Positions 54,733 through 62,616 of a stretch of DNA of 64,000 nt are shown piece after piece. The DNA comes from Mycolicibacterium hippocampi (lineage in GTDB: Bacteria > Actinomycetota > Actinomycetes > Mycobacteriales > Mycobacteriaceae), in the NCBI RefSeq assembly GCF_010723735.1, contig NZ_BLLB01000002.1, forward strand, positions 744,001 through 808,000. Reading direction: 5' to 3'. The position numbers were made by a program, and so were the translations under genes. How positions within the stretch are numbered: position 1 is the stretch's first letter; every line of letters starts with the position of its first letter. The notes beneath the pieces were generated by a model. That model was not told where the DNA came from. It saw only the letters and a list, made by a program, of their open reading frames with translations, and did not search any database.

Positions 54733-55200
54733 TCACGGGCGTAGCTCGATCACCGTTTTGCCGACCCGCACCGGGGTGCCCATCGGGACTCGTACCGCCG
54801 TCGTCACCTTCGCCCTGTCGAGGTATGTACCGTTGGTCGATCCTAGATCCTCTACATACCACTCCGGACCTCGTGGGGAGAGCCTGGCGTGGCGGGTGGA
54901 GGCGTAGTCGTCGGTCAGCACCAGCGTGGAGTCATCGGCGCGGCCGATCAGGATCGGCTGGGTGCCCAGCGGCACCCGGGTACCCAGCAGCGCGCCCTCG
55001 GTGACCACCAACTGGCGGGGGACGTTTCTGCGGCCCCGGTTGGGTAGCAGAGTCCCGCGCAGCGCCAACCCCCGCCGAGCCATCACCGCGCCGGTGGGTG
55101 CGTAGATGTCGGTGCGCAGGATGCGCAGCACCGACCAGATGAACAGCCACAGCAACAGCAGGAAGCCGACACGGGTCAGCTGCAGAACTAGCCCCTGCAT
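54733..55200 (-). CDS. fhaB: FHA-domain protein FhaB (FipA)
   Basis: A 155-aa protein: one N-terminal transmembrane helix (about 8-28) and a C-terminal FHA domain that reads phosphothreonine, with ILIGRADDSTLVL, STRHARLSPRGPEWYVEDLGSTNGT and core residues intact. It matches Rv0019c, linked to FtsZ and FtsQ in oxidative stress. Part of the leftward operon; 130 bp separate it from fhaA. Confidence 0.94.
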   Translation of the reverse strand: MQGLVLQLTRVGFLLLLWLFIWSVLRILRTDIYAPTGAVMARRGLALRGTLLPNRGRRNVPRQLVVTEGALLGTRVPLGTQPILIGRADDSTLVLTDDYASTRHARLSPRGPEWYVEDLGSTNGTYLDRAKVTTAVRVPMGTPVRVGKTVIELRP

Positions 55201-55330
55201 CTGACGTCCTCTCCGTCCCCGTCATACGCCTCGCGCAAGCGCTCGTAGGCGTCCTTTCGGCACCGCCACCATACTTCGGCGGCGTTCGACGTGAGGGTCA
55301 AGCAGAAAGCTTTCCCCGGGCTGTCGACCC

Positions 55331-56746
55331 TCAGTGAACGCGGACGATGATCTCGGAGTGACCGAGCCGGATGACGTCACCGTCGGCCAGCTGCCACTCC
55401 TGTACCGGCGCATTGTTCACCGTGGTGCCGTTGGTGGAGTTGAGGTCTGACAATAGCGCGACCTGTCCGTCCCAGCGGATCTCCAGATGCCTGCGGGACA
55501 CACCGGTGTCGGGCAGCCGGAACTGTGCGTCCTGACCCCGCCCGATCACGTTGGCGCCTTCGCGCAGCTGGTAGGTGCGGCCGCTGCCGTCGTCGAGCTG
55601 CAAGGTGACCGCTGCGCCCGCCGAGGGGTAGTCCCCCTGAGGTGCGCCGTAACCGCCGCCGTAACCGGGCGCGCCGTAGCCCTGGTCGCCGTAGCCCTGG
55701 TCGGAGTAACCGGCCGGGGGCTCGCCGTAGCGTCCGTAGTCGGGCTGGCCGTAGTCCTGGCGTCCGTAGGCCTGGCCGCCCTGGGAGCCGTAGCCGCCCT
55801 GATCCGGGTAGCCGCCCTGGTCGGGGTAGCCGCCCTGGTCGGGGTAGCCGCGTCCCGGAGGCGGATATCCGCCGTCGTCGGGACGGCCCGGCGCGCGGCC
55901 GTAGTCGTAGTCATTGGCGGGCGGCCCCGGCGGGGGACCGTACCCGGGCTGCCCACCGGGAGGCGGACCGTAGCCGGGGGGAGGCTGGCGATAACCCTGG
56001 TCGGGGTAGCCGCCCTGCGGCGGGCCGTACCCGGCGGGTGGGCGCTGCTCGTAGGACGGAGGCGGGTACCCCTGGTCGGGATAGCCGCCCTGGTCCGGAT
56101 AACCGCCCTGACCGGGGTAGCCACCCTGGTCCGGGTAGCCGCCACGGGGCGGATAGTTGGGCTCGCCCTGCGGCGGGTATCCGCCCTGTTCAGAGGGGGG
56201 ATACGGGGGACGTTGTTGATCGTCCGGCTGGTTGTACCGCTCGTCGTAGTATTCGTCTGCCGGCCGACCCTGTCCCTGGCCGGCGCGGTAGCTCGGATTG
56301 TCGGTCATCGGTGGTACTCCTGGTTCTGCGTTGGACGAAAGTTCTCGTGGTGGCGCGGGTTCGCCTGTGGTCGAGTCCGGGTTGACCGCACCACGCGCGC
56401 GTAACTGTCCGGTGTGCAGGTCGGGCGACTGCTCGAATCTGACGACCACATCACCATACGTTTGCCACCCCTGCTCATGGATGTATCCCTCCAAGTGCTT
56501 GGCGAACGTGGTCGAGGTGATGTCCGGGTCGGCGCTCACCTTGCGGTAATCAGGCACACTGAGGGTAATGACGTAGTCGTTCGGGGCCAAAATTCGTCCG
56601 CCATGTACTTCTTGTGCACCGCTGTCGGCCTCGCGTCGGAGGAGCGACTCCACCTCGGCCGGGACGATCGAGCCTCCGAATACCCTGGCGAAGGCGTCAC
56701 CAACCGTCGACTCGAGTTTGCGCTCGAAGCGGTCGACCAAACCCAT
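55331..56746 (-). CDS. fhaA: FHA-domain protein FhaA
   Basis: A 471-aa adaptor. An N-terminal DUF3662 domain (about 1-130, with [19 protein letters not shown]) is followed by a low-complexity linker of YPDQGG-like repeats (about 180-375) and a C-terminal FHA domain (about 385-468; [33 protein letters not shown]). FhaA binds the phosphorylated MviN pseudokinase and restrains peptidoglycan synthesis in mycobacteria. I chose the ATG at 56746 ([13 protein letters not shown]), as in the family; the frame continues upstream across the tRNA-side promoter region. Confidence 0.94.
   Translation of the reverse strand: MGLVDRFERKLESTVGDAFARVFGGSIVPAEVESLLRREADSGAQEVHGGRILAPNDYVITLSVPDYRKVSADPDITSTTFAKHLEGYIHEQGWQTYGDVVVRFEQSPDLHTGQLRARGAVNPDSTTGEPAPPRELSSNAEPGVPPMTDNPSYRAGQGQGRPADEYYDERYNQPDDQQRPPYPPSEQGGYPPQGEPNYPPRGGYPDQGGYPGQGGYPDQGGYPDQGYPPPSYEQRPPAGYGPPQGGYPDQGYRQPPPGYGPPPGGQPGYGPPPGPPANDYDYGRAPGRPDDGGYPPPGRGYPDQGGYPDQGGYPDQGGYGSQGGQAYGRQDYGQPDYGRYGEPPAGYSDQGYGDQGYGAPGYGGGYGAPQGDYPSAGAAVTLQLDDGSGRTYQLREGANVIGRGQDAQFRLPDTGVSRRHLEIRWDGQVALLSDLNSTNGTTVNNAPVQEWQLADGDVIRLGHSEIIVRVH
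55793..55846 (-). repeat. 18-bp repeats in the fhaA linker (cluster 1)
   Basis: Three 18-bp units (55793-55810, 55811-55828, 55829-55846), nearly identical, encode GGYPDQ repeats. Unit number is likely to vary among strains. Confidence 0.8.
56084..56137 (-). repeat. 18-bp repeats in the fhaA linker (cluster 2)
   Basis: Three diverged 18-bp units encode [12 protein letters not shown] repeats (56084-56101, 56102-56119, 56120-56137), showing expansion of the same motif. Confidence 0.75.
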
Positions 56747-56994
56747 CGCCCCGATCGCCTCCCTCGCTGATGTGCGGCATCCTGTTCGCACGATGACACC
56801 GCCCGCGTGTCGGCTGGCAGCCATGCTTGCATGCATGGTATCGGCCGTGCCCGGCCTCGCGGGACCACCAGAACTCTGAGAAACGCATCGTGGCAGGTCA
56901 CAGTGCTGGCGAGGCCGGTTTTGGCAATGGCAGTGGTCTTGCCAGTACGTTTGGAGCGAGGGCCAGGGTGCGTGATAGGCTCCCTCGGTCATTC

Positions 56995-57080
56995 GGGCGA
57001 GTGGCGGAATGGCAGACGCGCTGGCTTCAGGTGCCAGTGTCCTTCGGGACGTGGGGGTTCAAGTCCCCCTTCGCCCACCA
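56995..57080 (+). tRNA. tRNA-Leu (CAG)
   Basis: A class II tRNA of 86 nt including encoded CCA: acceptor GGGCGAG pairs with TTCGCCC (one G-T pair), anticodon CAG at 57028-57030 in the loop TTCAGGT, an extra arm TGTCCTTCGGGACG, and T-arm GGGGGTTCAAGTCCCCC. It lies upstream of the pknB cluster and is the left boundary of the accessory DNA that follows. Confidence 0.98.
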
Positions 57081-57108
57081 CGAGCGGTTCTTCGAACTGC
57101 GAGGCATG

Positions 57109-57138
57109 AGGTCACGAACTCATTCGGGTTCGTGACCT
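57109..57138 (+). terminator. Hairpin terminator after tRNA-Leu
   Basis: A perfect 11-bp stem (57109-57119 with 57128-57138) around an 8-nt loop, followed by TTGTGTTT. It probably ends the tRNA-Leu transcript. Confidence 0.8.
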
Positions 57139-57511
57139 TTGTGTTTCGAGGGTGGGGTCGCCGACATAGGTCGTTTTGTACAGGGGCGGGACTGATCGCT
57201 CGGAATCCCTTTTCGGGAATGGCTGGCCTCGGTAGTGCGCCGATGCTTGTAAGTCGGCCAAGTATCGCTGCTGTTGCAACAATGGGCATGATCTGGACAG
57301 CGGGGCAAGGTCACTCGCCCACACGCTGACGCTCGCTATGCCCAACCGCGGCAGTGTCGGCACCGCGATGCGCGATGTGTTGACCGCCAACATCCAAAAG
57401 GAGCACTTTTAGCGTCAACGTCACCGAGGCCGCGTTGGGCTGGTCCATGCTGGCCTCGCTCCACCCCTTTGGCCGAGGGCACCAGCGGCAGTTCGCCGCG
57501 AACGATCTTTG
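57139..57511. other. Stretch without a supported intact gene
   Basis: About 370 bp past the terminator. All frames are broken or lack family resemblance. The last ~100 bp may be the degraded 5' part of the Abi-like gene that follows. Confidence 0.5.
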
Positions 57512-57651
57512 AGTTACCCCTCGCGCGGTCCGAGGAACGGTTCGTGACGCCGCACCATCTGACTAAGGGGGAGGCGGTCCCGGTATGGGCCTTGCTGCAA
57601 GTGCTGACGTTTGGGGACCCTTCGCCCAAGACGCGGTAGGCGCATGGGCAG
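57512..57651 (+). pseudogene. Remnant of an Abi-like (AbiD/AbiF) abortive-infection gene
   Basis: A short open stretch reads LARSEERFVTPHHLTKGEAVPVWALLQVLTFGD (given here in shortened form: LARSEERFV, HHLTK, VPVWALLQVLTFGD). The pattern R-S-E-F, HH, then PVWAL-E/Q-V-L-T-F-G is that of the Abi_2 family, between its middle and its conserved W. The frame ends at a TAG after only some 46 codons and no start is evident. Antisense to part of an apparent minus-strand frame. Confidence 0.45.
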
Positions 57652-57828
57652 CTGACTTTGTAAGAGTTCGTGCTCAGCCAGCAGGCGTTCTTCCTCGGTT
57701 ACCCCGGCCTCTAGGGCGCCATCGACGATGTGCTTGGCGGTCACCATCCACTGACGGTTGTATCGACTAACGACAAAGCACGTGCCGGCCGTCGTATCAC
57801 CGACACTCTGAGCGACCGCAGCCAACAC
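57652..57828 (-). pseudogene. 5' fragment of a trypsin-like serine peptidase gene
   Basis: From the GTG at 57828, the frame reads AGTCFVVSRYNRQWMVTAKH, then IVDG: the typical N-terminal strand and catalytic-histidine region (TAKH) of bacterial trypsin-like peptidases. The Asp and Ser motifs are absent. The frame runs on to 57514, but from about 57651 it is simply antisense to the Abi-like remnant, so the real fragment ends near there. Confidence 0.45.
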
Positions 57829-57944
57829 TGAACAGGAACTAGCGCCATCAAACTGCGGAATCTTGTGCGTTAGCCGGCGGCGGCCCGACCCGGCTCCACA
57901 GCGTCAGGAGTTGGTTGACGTCTCGCCATCAACACCGAAGGGAA

Positions 57945-58687
57945 TCAGCTTTTCGCACAACCACAACAGGCTTGATTCGTCGACGGTCGAGGCGAGTCCT
58001 CGCATGCACTCTCCGACGGGCGTTTCACCCCGAAGGTCGCCACACCGGCGAGCTGCGCGTCAGGCTCGTAATCGACCGGCCGGTCGAAGACGACCGCTGA
58101 AAAGACACCAATCCAGTTTCTGATGAACCCCAGGCCTGAACGTGTAGCGCGGACCTTGTCCTCATCTGGCCAGTGAGGTTCGCCGTTGTCGCTGAGGAAG
58201 ATGTCGACGTGGCTCACCCGGCCCTCGGAGGGCAACGGCACGATTCCCTTCATTGCCTCGGGCCTTGACCAGTTTGAGCCGCCCGCTGCAGGTGCTCCGG
58301 TCATGTAGGCGTCGCGCCCGATGCTGAATCGAACTATGTGCTGGGCGTTTTCGCCGATGTCGCGGCCCGCGAAGAAATGCGGCAGCTCGGTGGTGTCGGA
58401 TAGCCAACGTGCCCCGGAGGCTACTACTCTCGCTGCGCGGTCAGCGTTGGTGCGTTCGAGGTCGAATCGAAAGTGCTCTTTACCGCGATGCTGTGGCCGG
58501 GGACCGGCCCGTGCATGCTCACCTTCATCGCTTGCACCGCCGGATTCATGGACTTGATGTAGAACGACGTCGTCGTCCACTCGATCAACCAGTGCCACCC
58601 GTCGATGGCGTTGCCGTCGTTGGTTGCCGTCATGAACTCGATGGAGATGTGCTCGTCCAGACCCGGATAGGAACCGTCCTCGGTCAT
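57945..58687 (-). pseudogene. Frameshifted hypothetical gene (about 247 aa if restored)
   Basis: Two overlapping frames look like one gene. The first runs from an ATG at 58687 with GGGAG upstream (MTEDGSYPGLDEHISIEF...SMHGPVP) and would stop at 58424; the second continues in a -1 frame from about 58500 (PQHRGKEHFRFDLERTNADRAARVV...). Adding one base to the G-run at 58499-58502 (CCCC on the coding strand) would join them. The protein is not one I recognise: mixed alpha/beta, no signal peptide, cysteine-rich end. It diverges from the 528-534-aa gene. Confidence 0.6.
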
Positions 58688-58806
58688 GCCCCGCTCCCTA
58701 TTGCAATGAACTGTGGCGTCGCCCAGCATTACATCGCACGCAGTTCGAGCACTCAGTTCCGTTTACCAGTATCGTTTCCCACACGGCCGTGCTCGATATA
58801 GCCGTC

Positions 58807-60393
58807 ATGTCAGCGCTCAATGAAAGCATCTCGGTCATGACGGTCACGATCCCCACCGGGCAGCCGAACAACCGGTTCATGCGCTTCGTGCGAGCGCCGA
58901 TCCGGGACGACGAGAAGCTGCCGCCGTTGTTTGCGCTGCGGCCCGCGACGCGGCCTCTGCGTCTCGGCATTGACACGACGACCCTGCCGGCGCCGCCAGG
59001 CGGCTACCTGTCCACCTACTTCGGACGCGACGAGATCATGTTCGAACTCCTGGTGCCGGCAGGCGTTGACGTGCCCGACGGCTGGAAGGCAGCAATCCAC
59101 GGGTCGCTGGTGCATGAGATCGGCTTCACGACGGTCGACAAGGCGGGTAAGGAACTCGACACCCGTTCCTTCTGGACCAAGACTGAGTCCGAACGGGTGT
59201 CGTCGAGCACACGATCCCACTTCTTCGACATCTTCCAGCAGCTCGATGCTCAGACCGCACCAGCTGGCGCCGAGCCAATCTCGCTCGCGGACCGCCACCA
59301 TGCCGCCGCTTACGCAGCCGCCGCAGCCGAGTTAGGTATCGACCTGATCGTGACAGGTGGATCGACGGCAAGCAGAAGCGATGTCGCCGACAACGACGTG
59401 GTCGCAAGCGTGAGCCCGGGGGACGCCGTCGCCGTGATTGGACACTACCTACGGATGACCCACAACCCGATAGTCGAGGTTCAACGCGGAAGGCTAGTCG
59501 GGGGTGGTACGTGGGAGCGGACCGAGTCGACGTCCACGATCGCCAACTTCTACGACTGGGGCGTGACCTCGGAGATGGCCTACTTCGACGTGTTTCCCGA
59601 ACTTGCTCTGCGCCAGGGCGACTTCGACACAGTCAGCGCGCTCAGGTCGGTAAGGGTACGGCTGGCACGCGCCGCCCGTGCGCTCGATGAGATGCTCGCC
59701 GCGTTGTCGAATCGGCACGACCGCAGGCGCGGTGCCGATGTGGTCGAGGCTGCCGCTGAGGCTTTTGACCGCGAATTGCTATACCTTGCTGCCGCATTCG
59801 ACATCTACGGGCGACGCTTCCCGCTGCTGATCGACCCCAGTCGGGACGCCTCCCGGTTCCGCTTCTCCCTCGACGGGCGTGGGTACGTGAATGACCACCT
59901 TGTTCGGGAGTACGACGCTGCGATGCTCGGTGACGTCACACGACTGCACGGCTACGCGGGCGTGTGCAAGGTCCTGCGCAACCACATCCACGATGGCATT
60001 CTCCCGGTCGATCAACACCCGGGGCGGCAGTACGGGAACTCGATGAACGTCGCTCTGAACCTCGACGCGATGCCCGAATTGCTGCCGGGCGCGAACAACG
60101 GCATGGTTCAGGAGCACTACGACGCTCTCGGCGTATGGCACGCAGATGCTGCTGAGGTCTTCGGCAGTCCGGTGATGGTTGCCGACCTCGCGACTGCGGG
60201 TCACACGCTGATGGGAGCCGGGCTGGCGCTCATCGAAGCGTTTACGAAGCTCATTCTGCGCAACCGCCCGCTGACGGCAACCAACCACAGCCCGCTGCTG
60301 GGCTGTGTTCAAGCCCAACCCGGCGAGACGGAGCCGCCGCCTCCAGAGCGCGCCGCGTTCCACAGCGCCTTATTCGGGTGGCATTCGCCCTAG
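58807..60393 (+). CDS. Uncharacterised 528-aa protein
   Basis: A large protein with no family I recognise; the start is uncertain (GTG at 58789 gives 534 aa, ATG at 58807 gives 528, ATG at 58837 is also possible). It looks like a soluble two-part protein: a beta-rich N-terminal region (about 1-130; STYFGRDEIMFELLVPAG) and a helical C-terminal part (about 280-480; DTVSALRSVRVRLARAARALDEMLAAL, and HIHDGILPVDQHPGRQYGNSM). TATCGT at 58770-58775 is a possible -10. It diverges from the frameshifted gene by 119 bp and appears intact. Confidence 0.7.
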   Translation: MSALNESISVMTVTIPTGQPNNRFMRFVRAPIRDDEKLPPLFALRPATRPLRLGIDTTTLPAPPGGYLSTYFGRDEIMFELLVPAGVDVPDGWKAAIHGSLVHEIGFTTVDKAGKELDTRSFWTKTESERVSSSTRSHFFDIFQQLDAQTAPAGAEPISLADRHHAAAYAAAAAELGIDLIVTGGSTASRSDVADNDVVASVSPGDAVAVIGHYLRMTHNPIVEVQRGRLVGGGTWERTESTSTIANFYDWGVTSEMAYFDVFPELALRQGDFDTVSALRSVRVRLARAARALDEMLAALSNRHDRRRGADVVEAAAEAFDRELLYLAAAFDIYGRRFPLLIDPSRDASRFRFSLDGRGYVNDHLVREYDAAMLGDVTRLHGYAGVCKVLRNHIHDGILPVDQHPGRQYGNSMNVALNLDAMPELLPGANNGMVQEHYDALGVWHADAAEVFGSPVMVADLATAGHTLMGAGLALIEAFTKLILRNRPLTATNHSPLLGCVQAQPGETEPPPPERAAFHSALFGWHSP

Positions 60394-60453
60394 TTGGGCA
60401 GCAGAGACTCTCCGTCCGCGCGGGAGCAATACACGGTCGCGCGGAAACGCCGA
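60394..60453. other. Short spacer after the 528-aa gene
   Basis: No feature identified in these 60 bp; they link the 528-aa gene to a zone of recombinase remnants. Confidence 0.5.
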
Positions 60454-60560
60454 TCATCTTGGCGTGTCAGTGGCATTGATGCCCTTCTCCCGCAGGCTGC
60501 GGGCCTTCGCGGCGGCGGCGTCGGGCGTCGACCTTGCGAGGACGGCCCCCTTGCGCCCGG
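60454..60560 (-). pseudogene. Remnant of a serine-recombinase (resolvase) C-terminal region
   Basis: On the minus strand the frame reads AGRKGAVLARSTPDAAAAKA, then RSLREKGINATD, closely like the GRKG...LTPD...KAR.LREKG...T(D/E)IA stretch that precedes the HTH of bacterial resolvases. The frame stops at 60454 before the expected recognition helix, and the catalytic domain is missing. Confidence 0.45.
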
Positions 60561-60690
60561 CGGTAGCCTGGCTAGAGGCGGGCGCGCACATCAAGGCTGT
60601 CGCCGCTGCTTGGTAATTCGTCGATCGCGGCGACCGGTGACGTGTACGGCAGGTTGAGTCGTTGCGGTCCCGGGATACGCAGCTCCGGGG
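60561..60690 (+). pseudogene. Remnant of a tyrosine recombinase C-terminus (frameshifted)
   Basis: VAWLEAGAHIKAVAAAW ends in a stop at 60614-60616; an overlapping frame then reads LGNSSIAATGDVYGRL (from 60609). Joined, they match the LG-HSS-I-TGDVYGHL end of tyrosine integrases, with the catalytic tyrosine at 60645-60647. The rest of the enzyme is not present. Confidence 0.45.
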
Positions 60691-61036
60691 TGGGGGCACC
60701 GAAATCATCTGGTTCAGCAACGACGTAACGACACGCAGCACAACACGCTAAGCGGTGTCGGAGGCCAGTCGTACACTGTGTGCTTCGAAAGTGTGTGCGA
60801 GCGCAGAAGTGGTGGGGAGAGGCAGGCTATGACCGCCACGAATGGGCCTACCGGTCCGACGAATCAGGTGCATGGGGTCGCCCCTGTGGCTTGGTTGCTC
60901 TGCCGTCCTACAAATTCGATGTTGCTCGATGATGCGGCTCTAGGGGTGGTTAGCCGGGAGGTACTGGGCGCGTGGACAGTTTTGGGCCTCTCGCCGTCTG
61001 CCACAGGCAGTTGTTCATCGAAAGGAGGTGATCGCG
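60691..61036. other. Intergenic region before the 47-aa peptide gene
   Basis: No gene I would support. A frame from an ATG at 60829 (GGGGAGAGG upstream) runs to 61188, but it overlaps the 47-aa gene out of frame and looks non-coding. The region likely holds that gene's promoter. Confidence 0.5.
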
Positions 61037-61180
61037 GTGGTGAACAAGAAGCAGACGGGGTCTGCAGCAGCGAAAGCAGCGTCGAAGGTTCTCAGGGACA
61101 AGCGCTCCGGCAAGGCCTCGAAGGCAGCCGCTGGATCGGCGCTGTCCCAGACGCCGAAGAGCACTCGCAAGAAGAGGTAG
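61037..61180 (+). CDS. Small basic island-associated peptide (47 aa)
   Basis: A 47-aa Lys/Ala/Ser-rich protein: VNKKQTGSAAAKAASKVLRD, then KRSGKASKAAAGSALSQTPK. The pattern A-S-K-V-L-R-D ... S-K-(T/A)-A-A-G-S-A-L-S-Q is seen in short proteins common in genomic islands of many bacteria, of unknown function. The GTG start (61037, or 61040) is preceded by AAAGGAGGTGATC at 61021-61033, a near-perfect complement to the 16S rRNA 3' end, so very strong translation is expected. It lies 57 bp before the PemK-like gene. Confidence 0.75.
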   Translation: MVNKKQTGSAAAKAASKVLRDKRSGKASKAAAGSALSQTPKSTRKKR

Positions 61181-61237
61181 ACACCTAGGGGATTCGGTTA
61201 GATCGCTCAGCCAGAGCGCTGGGGCCAGGAGACATTG

Positions 61238-61618
61238 TTGACTGCCAATTTGCCGCAAGGCAGGGAACACCCCACGGGTGTGCCCTGCGTCGGCGATGTC
61301 TTCTGGCTTGACACCAGTGCTTGTTACGGTGACGACATCAAACCCACGCGTCCGGCAGTCGTACTGCGACCGGCCATATTTGGGATCTTGCCAGAAGTGC
61401 TTGTGCTGGTCCGAACGAGTGCGGAGGAGTTTCCCTCTGAGTATGTGAAGCATGATCGGGATCCAACAATCGGGCTCGACCGAGATGGCATCTTCCCAAA
61501 GAATTATCAGCGCCGCGTCGACCAACGGTTCTTCGCGATGCCGATGTACGCCAGTTACCAGGGAACGTTGGGAGACCCCCACTTGACTCAGCTACTGAGG
61601 ATGGTGGGGTTACTGTGA
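61238..61618 (+). CDS. PemK/MazF-like protein (candidate toxin or nuclease fold)
   Basis: A 126-aa protein. VGDVFWLDTSACYGDDIKPT, then RPAVVLRPAIFG, followed by VLVLVRTS and a GTLGDPHLTQLLRMVG end, follow the PemK/MazF pattern (GDV-W-D ... RP-VV-- ... V-V--TS ... G-L----L). These small barrels cleave RNA when toxic. I favour the TTG at 61238, seven bases after AGGAG (61227-61231). No antitoxin-like gene precedes it. Its stop overlaps the next start by 4 bp (GTGA). Confidence 0.55.
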   Translation: MTANLPQGREHPTGVPCVGDVFWLDTSACYGDDIKPTRPAVVLRPAIFGILPEVLVLVRTSAEEFPSEYVKHDRDPTIGLDRDGIFPKNYQRRVDQRFFAMPMYASYQGTLGDPHLTQLLRMVGLL

Positions 61619-62523
61619 ACGTGCTGGAGTCCTTGATGGCAGGGCATGGGCTTGGCGATGACGGCGCCCTCATGCTGTATTCCACAATGCGCAAAGTCGC
61701 AATGACCTATAACTTCCCCCCGCCCGATGGGTTCTCGTCTTGGGACGACGACGCCACCGCAACCAGCGCCCACGACTTTCTTACCGGCCCAAGAGCGACT
61801 GAGCGCCTTGTGCAATTGGCAATCTTGGCGACCGACGACACGTCATTTGAGCGGCTTCTCTATACGGCTGTCCACAACTTCATGCGAGATCAGGGGCGTC
61901 GCACCGTGGTCGGCTCTGTCATACGTCGACTCAAGAATGTGATTGGTCAATCTGACCTGTTCGTCGTGTCTGGCGAACAAGTGCATCTCGCGAATGGGGC
62001 CGACCAACCGTTTGGAGGCGATGAGGCGACGCTTGTGCGCGCTGCGCTGAAGATCGACGCACCAACGCGGCGGTGGCGGCCCAATGCCCAGCGGCAGGGT
62101 CCGCTCGCCAGCCGCGACGACATGATCGCAATGGCCCGGGCGGTGCTCGTTGCTGCTGACGGGAGCCTCACCTTTGCGATGCTGTCACAGGTCATAGCAC
62201 GTCGATACGATCTGGATACGCTGCCGGCCATCGTCGATGTGCCCGCCTTACCCGATCTCAGAAGCAACTCCGAGTACGACCTCATCGACGTTGATGATCA
62301 GGTCGCTACGGTCATCGACCAAATGACCGAAGCTGAACGCCTTGTACTACCGCTACTGGACATGAGCTGCCGCGATGCTGCTGAATTACTGCCGTACGGC
62401 CATTCAAAGATCGCGAAGACCCAAGCGTCTCTGAGGTCGCTGCTCCAGCAGGTATTGCCCCCGGGTGACGCCGGAGCTTCGGTCCTGCGTGCTGTCTCAG
62501 AACGGCTGGCTGGCGAGCGCTGA
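61615..62523 (+). CDS. Sigma-factor-like HTH protein
   Basis: A 302-aa protein, not confidently recognised. The middle (ATERLVQLAILATDDTSFER, LLYTAVHNFMRDQGRRTV) resembles a sigma region 2 helix pair, and the C-terminus (MTEAERLVLPLLDMSCRDAAELLPYGHSKI, then AKTQASLRSLLQQVL) has the spacing of a sigma region 4 helix-turn-helix. This suggests a sigma-like regulator. The GTG at 61615 overlaps the preceding stop, so the two are coupled. Confidence 0.55.
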   Translation: MNVLESLMAGHGLGDDGALMLYSTMRKVAMTYNFPPPDGFSSWDDDATATSAHDFLTGPRATERLVQLAILATDDTSFERLLYTAVHNFMRDQGRRTVVGSVIRRLKNVIGQSDLFVVSGEQVHLANGADQPFGGDEATLVRAALKIDAPTRRWRPNAQRQGPLASRDDMIAMARAVLVAADGSLTFAMLSQVIARRYDLDTLPAIVDVPALPDLRSNSEYDLIDVDDQVATVIDQMTEAERLVLPLLDMSCRDAAELLPYGHSKIAKTQASLRSLLQQVLPPGDAGASVLRAVSERLAGER

Positions 62524-62616
62524 GAGCGTGTGGACAGATCGGCCTTGTTTCGCCGTCCAATACTTACGTGTTAAACCGGACCCGTAGTAGTAAACCCGGG
62601 AGGAGGCGCTAACGGC

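Noticed and set aside
57009..57329. Plus-strand frame starting inside tRNA-Leu
   Set aside because: Begins within the tRNA and crosses the terminator hairpin; no motif.
60778..61188. Plus-strand frame of 136 codons before the PemK-like gene
   Set aside because: Overlaps the 47-aa gene out of frame; composition is unlike a real protein and the strong SD belongs to the smaller gene.
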